From Arthrobotrys musiformis (taxonomy: Eukaryota > Ascomycota > Orbiliomycetes > Orbiliales > Orbiliaceae), in contig JAVHJL010000011.1 in NCBI GenBank assembly GCA_036971715.1, forward strand, positions 1,550,001 to 1,614,000: a stretch of DNA of 64,000 nt. The letters run 5' to 3'. How positions within the stretch are numbered: position 1 is the stretch's first letter; every line of letters begins with the position of its first letter. Positions 57,227-64,000 of this stretch are shown here, one piece after another. The notes below the pieces were generated by a model. It worked only from the letters and a program-made list of their open reading frames with translations. It was not told where the DNA came from and did no database searches. The position numbers and the translations under genes were made by a program.

Positions 57227-57734
57227 TTGCTGTGCAGAGGGAGATGTTTTTTTTGGTTTTTGATTTTTTGATTTCCAGCTGGGGATGCTTCGAACCAGCC
57301 TGATACCGACCTAATTGCCTCGGGACTAAGTACTTAAGTACTTACTTACCTGTATTAGTGCCTGCACTTAGCCTGGGGACCTTTCAAGTCTTTGTCGATG
57401 TTATGTAATCAAGTGGCCGAGGATGGCGTTTGGGTCGCCTGATATTTACTTGGGGCGCCCGCAGTGTGTTGATTATATGTAACTAATAGGTAGGGGTCTA
57501 AATTACAGCTTGCCCATAAATACAAACGCCACGGCCTGGCTAACCACCGCAGATTGTGCTTATATACGCCAAATACAGACCGAGGCCGCCGGTAGGCACA
57601 CAGTATACAAACTATCCCAAGAAGGACACCCGAGAAGCTGCTGTTGAAACAAAATACACAGAAAAGGAAACAAAATAGAACGAAACGAAACGAAACGAAA
57701 CGAAACGGGAACACCGGGCTCCTGAGGTCCGGAA
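57227..57734. other. Intergenic between CIA1 and CUE1
   Basis: Promoter of CIA1 and 3' flank of CUE1. It holds a GTAC-core palindrome (57326–57350) and a CGAAA pentanucleotide array (57681–57706). Confidence 0.55.
57681..57706. repeat. CGAAA pentanucleotide array
   Basis: Five direct copies of CGAAA plus a partial sixth, located just downstream of the CUE1 stop codon on the minus strand, so probably transcribed in its 3' UTR. Confidence 0.75.
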
Positions 57735-58418
57735 TCACCGTCTCAGCATGCCTTCCATCTTCTTGCGAGCTTCCAGGATCATCAAGTCCCTCCTTTCGCG
57801 CCCCCTGATGAACAAACTAGCTTTGTCATTCTTTTTTGGAGACAAACTTAATTGCTCCGTGGAAGTTTCGGGTCGATAGGTCTCTAGTCTGGAATGTAGG
57901 TTATATCGAGTAATTAGGTCACTGGGGCCAAGTGTAGTCGCCGCCGGTGGTGATGACGAGGACGGAGCCGTAGCCTGCGGCCTGCCCGCTCCTCCAATGG
58001 GTCCGGAGTGTCCGTTTACCGAGGGGGGGAGCGGTGGTGCGGCTTGCCGGATAACTGAAGCCGGGGGCTACGGTGGCGAACACAACTTGTCAACAATGTC
58101 TGGAGACACCTCCCAATAAGCAAGTAAGGATATCCAACTCACCTCCGGCAAAAACCCGTCGTTCAAAATTTTCTCCGTAGTGGTAGGCACGCTGCTACCG
58201 TTCTTCTCCAAATCCCAACGTATGGCGGCCGCACTGATCTGGGGGAACATCACCCTCACCGAATCAATGTCGGCTTGGGAAACGGCTGCCCTCGGCCGGC
58301 GGCCGCTCGATGGTCCGGGGCCATGGGAGGGTTGGGACGGAGAAAGCACATATCGATAGAACAAGGCTGCGACAATAGCGCAGAATATGAGCTGCGGGAT
58401 GCCGATGGGGCCGGGCAT
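57735..58418 (-). CDS. CUE1: Cue1-like CUE-domain ER membrane protein
   Basis: Cue1 anchors and activates the E2 enzyme Ubc7 at the ER for ER-associated degradation. Two exons (58143–58418, 57735–58067) encode 202 aa, almost the length of yeast Cue1. An N-terminal membrane anchor (IPQLIFCAIVAALFYRYVL) is followed by a Pro/Gly-rich linker. The CUE domain (about 52–92) shows DSVRVMFPQISAAAIRWDLE, including the MFP motif, and TEKILNDGFLP. The C-terminal part has the helix LFIRGRERRDLMILEARKKM, which matches the Ubc7-binding region of the family. The gene shares a 387-bp divergent promoter with MDJ1. Confidence 0.88.
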
Positions 58419-58805
58419 GTCCTCGGACGGTGACGATGACGATGACGATGTTGAGGGAGAGGAAGAGGAAGGGGAAGGGGAGGAGGATGAGGAATCGGTG
58501 GTGTGGCATTGGGTCTGTCAGCCGAGTTGGGCGGCAGCTAACTGGTTTGGCGACTGTCGGTGCCAAGCCCCGCCAAAAAGATTTGTCCAGAAATTTCGAG
58601 AGCTTCGGATTTTTGCAACTTCTTCATCTCCATCTCCATCTCCATCTTCATCTTCTTCTCTCTATAAAACAAAAAAAAAAAAAAGGAAGAAAAAAAGGAA
58701 GGGAGGAAGGAATTCAATACACCCTTTGGACCGCCGTGCTGACCGGATAGACACCGACCATCTCAATCTGCGAAAGAAGGGCCCCCACGTCGTTACTCCA
58801 GCGCC
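58419..58805. promoter_or_regulatory. Divergent promoter CUE1 / MDJ1
   Basis: A 387-bp region between divergent start codons, with an A-rich run at 58670–58685, a CATCTC repeat at 58625–58645 and a GATGAC repeat at 58430–58450. It must serve both genes; no specific factor site is recognised. Confidence 0.5.
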
Positions 58806-60612
58806 ATGAACGCTGTACCCCATCGATTGCTGTCTTCATCTCGACCAGCCATCCCACAGATAGCGTCACTGCCTCGTACCACACCTATTCGTTCATTAGC
58901 ACCCTCCCGCTCTTATTCGTCGTGGGCAAGGAGGAACCCCTCAGCAACATGCCGCCAATCCATCCCCCAAAAGTGCCAGTCAAAATGCCCCCGCCTACAA
59001 CCTAGCCATTCCCCCAGTGGGTTTTGCGTAGGCCGACAGGTAAGGTGGCCCGTATATCCAGACAGACGGCGACAGCTTGGTATCATTCCTGTTGACTTTC
59101 CCAACCCTATAGTTTCATACGACGGTACCACGACAAGCCGCCCCGAAAGACCCATACTCGGTGCTCGGTCTGTCTAAATCTGCCTCAGCAAGTGAGATCA
59201 AGAAGGCTTACTATGCTATGGCAAAAAAGTACCATCCAGACGCAAACAAGGACCCTAAAGCGAAAGAGCAATTCGTCGATATTCAGCAAGCCTATGATCT
59301 TCTCTCGGATCCACAGAAGCGAGAACAGTATGACCAGTTCGGCGCGTCAGGTTTTGATCCTAGCGGTGCCGGTGGATTCAATCCAGACGGTGCTAACCCG
59401 TTCAGCGGTGGAGGTTTCGGTTTCGGAAGCGGTGGATTCACAGTCGAGGATATATTTAGCATGTTCGGTGGTGGCGGCCCTGGTGGTGGTGGAAGAAGGA
59501 GAGGGGGTCAAGTGGAGGAGGCCTTTGGAGACAACATTGAGGTCCAAACAACTATATCGTTTATGGAGGCCGCTAATGGAACAACCAAAACCATCAACAT
59601 CTCTCCTTTAGTAACATGTCACACCTGTTCCGGGTCCGGACTCAAGGCTGGTGCCCAAAGAACAGCCTGTGGTAAATGTCAAGGTACCGGAACAAGGATA
59701 CATTTCCATCAAGGAGGGTTTCAAATGGCGTCAACGTGCGGGACGTGTGGTGGGAGTGGTATTGTTACCCCCAAGGGTTCAGACTGCGGAACTTGCTCCG
59801 GGGCTGGCGTCTTAAGAGATAGGAAATCCGTACGAGTAGATATTCCACCAGGTGTCGATGATGGAATGCGCCTTAAAGTTGACTCTGAGGGAGATGCCCC
59901 CATTATCCAAGGTGGTTCTTCCCCTGGGGCCAAACTACACCGTGGGGACCTCTTGGTCCATATCAGAGTCCAGGCACATCCAAGTTTTAGCAGAGCAGGG
60001 GCCGACGTCCTATACACTGCCACAATCCCTATGACTACTGCAGTTCTAGGTGGCAAAATAAAAATACCTACTTTAAAGGGAGACGTGGAGCTCAATATTC
60101 CGGCAGGAACCACAACCGGTGATCGGATAACAATCGCTGGCAAAGGAATGTCGAAACTTACGAGCCGAAAGGGGGCCTACGGCGACTTAAAAGTCGAATT
60201 CAGAGTATCTCTTCCAAAGTATGCCGGACTGCTCTCATTTATGCCCTGATGCAAAACTAACATACGGCTTCTCATAGATCACTTACGGCGTCGCAGAGAA
60301 CTTTACTTGAGATGCTCGCCGACGATATAGGGGACCACCAAGCAAAAAGAATTATGAATGTTTCTGAAATGTAGGTTTGCACCAGGCTTTCGACTCAACA
60401 TTTAAGCTTTTCTAACTCCACAGCACAGGATGAAGGAAGCTAGCTCGAAAGCCGAGTCAAAGGATTCCGGGGATGTAAAAGAGGGGTTCTTGAAACGAGC
60501 CCTCCACAGATTCACACATCCCCATGACAAGCAAAACGAGAAGACGAACAACAGTGGTAACGATGATGCACCAACCGAAAAGCGGGCTAGCAATACCGGA
60601 AGTTCAGTGTAA
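58806..60612 (+). CDS. MDJ1: Mitochondrial DnaJ chaperone Mdj1
   Basis: Mdj1 is the type I J-protein partner of matrix Hsp70 (Ssc1). Four exons (58806–59039, 59113–60218, 60278–60370, 60429–60612) encode 538 aa. A long Arg/Ser-rich presequence leads via FHTTVPRQAAPKDPYSVLG into the J domain, with the HPD tripeptide in KKYHPDANKDPKAKEQF. A Gly/Phe-rich segment (GAGGFNPDGANPFSGGGFGF) follows, then four CxxCxGxG zinc-finger repeats: CHTCSGSG, CGKCQGTG, CGTCGGSG and CGTCSGAG. The C-terminal substrate domain shows VDIPPGVDDGMRLKV and ELNIPAGTTTGDRITI. The last exon encodes a variable basic/acidic tail and uses the second of two nearby acceptors, because the first gives a stop. Confidence 0.96.
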
Positions 60613-61201
60613 TATATGTTTCCTCAGATCTTAAAAGCACGTCGGCGAAGCCGTCCGCTCGAATGGACGGAGACATTGCAAAAGTTTGATTGAAATGGTT
60701 GATAAATTTTAAGTATACCACAACCCCCCTATCTTCACATGTAGAATAAAATAAACTTTATAGAAGAGAGTCTCGACTAGGATTGTATATATTTTCTCCT
60801 TCTCGCCTCCATTCCTCTCTAACTGCCAGCTGGGTCCTTTGTATATATAGTTATAATGCAGGGCGGGTCACTATTTAATATCCATCCTGATGATGATAAT
60901 TTGTCGGAAAGGAAAAGAAAGAAATAACAAGAAGAAAAAAACAGCTTGAAAAGTGGGCAATCTAACGCCGAGTCTGTTGAAAAAGACAGGATTCTCTTTT
61001 TTTGTTCCCTTTCGATGCTGGATAGCAATGCTTCTAGGAGCTGGTCTAAAAAGCGCTAGTGTAACAGGATCTCCCTTCCCTTCCCTTAAACGCCTGGCGG
61101 AAAAACGAAACTAAATAAAAGCGAGTATGTACAATACCAGGCCATAAATACAATCCAGTGGGTTTCTAAACCTACAGATTAGGATTTACGGTGGTACATG
61201 T
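60613..61201. other. Intergenic, convergent 3' ends of MDJ1 and OLE1
   Basis: AT-rich, with A/G-rich stretches (60905–60945) and TATATA-type DNA near 60840. No gene seen. Confidence 0.55.
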
Positions 61202-62767
61202 CTAGGCAGGCTGGGCAGCGATGACGGGTTCTGAGATTCTAGTGACCTGAGCACCAGCACGAATTATCCTTGTACCAGTTGAATCATTAACGAACTATAG
61301 ATAACGCAATAGTTAGGAGACTTGGTTTCCGCGTGTGGGTATGGTTATATTACAGCAGTGTCTTCACTCACCGAAATGTCCTTGTTTTCTCGCTGGGCTT
61401 GCTTCCAGATTTCAACTTCACAGCCACCACGGATAACGCCAACTCTCATAGTTGAGAGTAAGTTATGAGCGGCGTTGGAGTGATTGTAGACGCCACCGTT
61501 GAACATAGCAGTCGCGTCCTTTCCGATACCGGAGTTGATCATGGCTTTTCCACCAGGGTGGTCTTTGATGAAGTCACCAACATCGTGAATGACACCGGCG
61601 ACGGCAATGAGGGCTCTACCGTTACGTGCTTGCTCTTGGAAATCTTCGAACTCGACAACAGGGAGCTGCTCGAGAGGAATACCCCAGTCAAGCTTAGCAC
61701 GGACTCGATCGAGCTTCTTCTGCATTTGCTGAAGCCTTCCTTTTTCAATTTCGTTGGACTTGAATTCCTTGAGGTCATATGCCAAGCCAAGCTGCTTCCA
61801 GATCCAAATGGACCATTTTGTGGGATCGTACTGGAACCATTCGATGGCGTTTCTGTAGTCGCTTGGGAATTCGTGATGGAAATTGTGGTAACCTTCTCCG
61901 AGGGTGACGAGGGCGGTGATGACGTGGTCCCTTGGAGAGTTTCTGTCGTCAAAGGGCTGGTCGCCAAGCCAATGGGCCAGAGAGTTGACACAGAAGGTGG
62001 CTTGCTGGACGAAGAAGATCCTGAGAATGCCGGCATATATAAAGCCACCCTTCCAGTCGCCCCAGCCCAGCCCAGAGACCAACATTGGGAAGATCAAGGA
62101 CATGAATGTGACAATAGGAATGTAGTGCTTGTGTTGCCAGATGACGACGGAGTCTTCGCTCAAGTCGGTGATATCGGTACGGCCGATACGCTTAGGGTTT
62201 TGCTTCATAACCATCCACCCAATATGGGAGTAGAGAAGGCCCTTCCTCACGGAGTACGGATCTTTGTCGGTGTCGGTGTAGCGATGGTGTGCACGGTGGC
62301 CACGAGCCCACCATCTGATAGATCCTTCGACGGCACCGGCTCCAACGGCGGCAAGGTAGAGCTTCAAAGGCAGGGTAGCAGAATAGGACGTATGCGCCCA
62401 CAATCGGTGGTAACCGGCTGTGATACCGAGACCGGTGTTGAAGTAGTAGATAACGGCCCAAATGGCAGTTTTGGTTTGCAATGGGGTGAACAGAGCCCAA
62501 TAGCATCCGATCAACGGAATAACCAAGATAAAGTAGACGTTGAGCCAGTCAACATGCTTCCACCAATTCGTCCATGTAATTGGCTGTGAATAAGGAGTCC
62601 ACGGGTTAGAAAGGAATTAATATTAATTCATATCGCAACCGAATGGGTTGAGAAATTTGTTTAGTGGGGGTATATGAAAAACGTACCAATTCTGTGATAT
62701 GTGGTTTGTCAGAGGCCGCCTTTCGGCTGGGCTTGGAGTGGGAGGAGGAAGCCGAGGAAGCCCCCAT
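61202..62767 (-). CDS. OLE1: Stearoyl-CoA Δ9 desaturase with cytochrome b5 domain (Ole1)
   Basis: The enzyme puts the Δ9 double bond into palmitoyl- and stearoyl-CoA in the ER membrane. Three exons (62687–62767, 61372–62583, 61202–61294) encode 461 aa. The Ser/Lys-rich N-terminus joins PITWTNWWKHVDWLNVYF and the TM hairpins. Di-iron histidine boxes are HRLWAH, HRAHH and HNFHH, each in the usual context (GITAGYHRLWAHTSY, RWWARGHRAHHRYTDTD, LGEGYHNFHHEFPSDY). A C-terminal cytochrome b5 domain carries the haem motif HPGGK and a second His in YNHSNAAHN. The final exon gives VNDSTGTRIIRAGAQVTR and is required for a normal C-terminus. A long opposite-strand ORF over the main exon is a codon-bias shadow. 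Confidence 0.97.
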
Positions 62768-62907
62768 GATTGAAGTGTAATGGGAGGCTGCGCGGAGGTG
62801 TTCTGTTGGGAGTACGGTTGATGCTATGATGGAGAGGAGGAAGGGAGGAAGAAGAAGGGAAGAAGAAGGTGGGAAGCAGCCTTATGTTTTATATATAAAA
62901 AACATAT

Positions 62908-62935
62908 ACACACACACACACACATACACACACAC
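62908..62935. repeat. CA dinucleotide microsatellite
   Basis: Interrupted (AC)n of about 28 nt with one TAC interruption, roughly 150 bp upstream of the OLE1 start codon. Confidence 0.75.
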
Positions 62936-63013
62936 CTAGGCTGGGCACTTGGTTGTGTCCTTATATACCTAAGCTGCTTTGCATGTAATATGTACATACA
63001 TCTATCCGGGAAG

Positions 63014-63042
<29 letters not shown>
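63014..63042 (+). repeat. Poly-A tract of 29 nt
   Basis: Uninterrupted A29, about 250 bp upstream of the OLE1 start. On the OLE1 strand it is a poly-T promoter tract; no target-site duplication was noticed around it. Confidence 0.8.
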
Positions 63043-63044
<2 letters not shown>

Positions 63045-64000
63045 GGGGAAGGCAAGATAACTCAAAGCCGATACTTCATACGTAAACTCAAAAGAAAAGA
63101 AAAAAGGCTGCGGGTGAATTCGTGAAGCGAAGTGTTGAGGTTGTTGGGGAAAACGTGCTCGCTGTTGCCTCTTCTGGCCGGATTCCGCGCGGTGTGATTG
63201 GCTGGTTTGGCCCCAACCAAGTAAAAAGCTATCGATAAATAGCCACCATGCGTGTCCCAGCTCTCATTCCAGCTCTAGCTCCAGTCCAGGGACAAGACAA
63301 CTTCCTGCCATCCGAGTATATAATATTATATAAAGTACCAAGTCGGTGCTCAAGTATATACTATAGTTAAGTCCTAAGTATGTATTATTACATGAGTATC
63401 AATTGGCTTTTCGGAGATATCAAACGTGCTCGCCACGAAGGAGTGCAGTGAATTGCATGTGACATTGGCGTGATTGATGATTGACGATGCATCTGCCACC
63501 GAAAATGTTGGGACTTGAGTTTGTTCGAATTCGCGAAATCCAAAAACTCAACACCCCGGCCGGAAGGAACAAATTTAAACCACATACAAAGTAGCTTACT
63601 CTGTACTTACATCCCTGGGTACTTAAGTCTAACTGCCTACTAACATGTACATATGTATGTGTGCATGTGCGAAGCAAGTTATATCTCGATAATCGTATAA
63701 ACAGAACTGCCGACTGGTTGCATGCTTGCGAACATGGTTATTGTTACATGTGGAATTAATTTCTACATCATCAATATTTTCACCTATCAAATCGAAATAC
63801 CACACTAGCAACACACCCTTCGACAAAGCGCACCCGTTCACATGTACACACATTCCTACAAGTGGAGGTGCGAGGGATGGTGTAACCCACACCTAGGCAC
63901 AGTAGGTAGGCATCCACTGTGTCAGGAAATAGGCGTTTGTCAATACGGTATACAAAACTTCGGATGAGAACAATCTTTCAAAACGCCCTTCTTCAGACAC

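Larger units (their letters stand above)
62768..64000. other. Low-complexity region upstream of OLE1 to window end
   Basis: No gene is supported. Contents: A/G-rich DNA before the OLE1 start (62820–62880), a CA dinucleotide array (62908–62935), a poly-A of 29 (63014–63042) and AAGTACC/TAAGTAT-type repeats near 63335–63380 and 63595–63630. ORFs on the minus strand up to 87 codons show no family signal. Confidence 0.55.

Noticed and set aside
61465..62589. 374-codon ORF on the plus strand opposite OLE1
   Set aside because: It lies exactly over the main desaturase exon, its translation has no family motif, and it follows from codon bias on the opposite strand.
1..64000. Transposon, secondary-metabolite cluster, CRISPR or defence-like locus
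   Set aside because: No transposase, reverse transcriptase, terminal repeats, synthase genes or spaced direct repeats were recognised; the content is ordinary housekeeping genes.

Overview
This is an intron-rich ascomycete nuclear contig, probably from a filamentous Eurotiomycete. Genes are compact, with 50–120 nt GT–AG introns, and the gene set is fungal: chitin synthase, Msb2-type signalling mucin, secreted M28 leucine aminopeptidase, fungal ATP synthase subunit K and a Δ9 desaturase with a fused cytochrome b5. The lean to Onygenales rests on the Lap1-like aminopeptidase and overall protein similarity; it is an inference and no species is assigned. No transposon, rRNA, tRNA, CRISPR array or biosynthetic cluster was recognised.

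Layout. 0–14 kb: 3' part of a Pns1 choline-transporter-like gene (+), VPS36 of ESCRT-II (−), a CobW/Zng1 GTPase (+), a Yrb2/RanBP3-like Ran-binding protein (+), RAD4/XPC (−) and EMC4 (−). 14–22 kb: an ear-less beta-adaptin (+), ribosomal protein eS17 (−), the catalytic queuine tRNA-ribosyltransferase (+) and FKBP12 (+). 22–32 kb: an MSB2-like mucin (−), a 4.3-kb gene-poor upstream region, and the mitochondrial AFG1 ATPase (+). 32–42 kb: a class I/II chitin synthase (−), MTFP1 (+), ATP synthase subunit K (+), a CoA-binding-fold protein (+) and an unknown, probably mitochondrial, membrane protein (−). 42–50 kb: a repeat-rich intergenic stretch, an uncharacterised 442-aa protein (+), a secreted leucine aminopeptidase (−) and a STEEP1-family protein (+). 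50–64 kb: the Cdc4/Mlc1 myosin light chain (−), an M3 oligopeptidase (+), proteasome alpha-5 (+), CIA1 (−), CUE1 (−), mitochondrial MDJ1 (+) and OLE1 (−), then a low-complexity tail.

The genes are mostly housekeeping and do not form an obvious pathway. Themes recur: mitochondria (AFG1, MTFP1, ATP19, MDJ1), membrane traffic and ER quality control (VPS36, adaptin, EMC4, CUE1), and cell wall, polarity and cytokinesis (MSB2, CHS, CDC4). Many neighbours are divergently paired and share short promoters.

The most unusual signal is gene architecture. Conserved protein motifs force very small exons in several genes: a 10-nt exon carrying the active-site Asp of the queuine transferase, 28-nt and 12-nt exons in the Zng1 GTPase, a 13-nt exon in proteasome alpha-5, a 14-nt first coding exon in the STEEP1 homologue and a first coding exon that is only the ATG in the myosin light chain. 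Two introns (CIA1 and the Zng1 GTPase) can only be read as GC–AG. Exon models were derived by hand from splice consensus, frame continuity and protein-family conservation; in every model given with a length, the exon lengths sum to a multiple of three.
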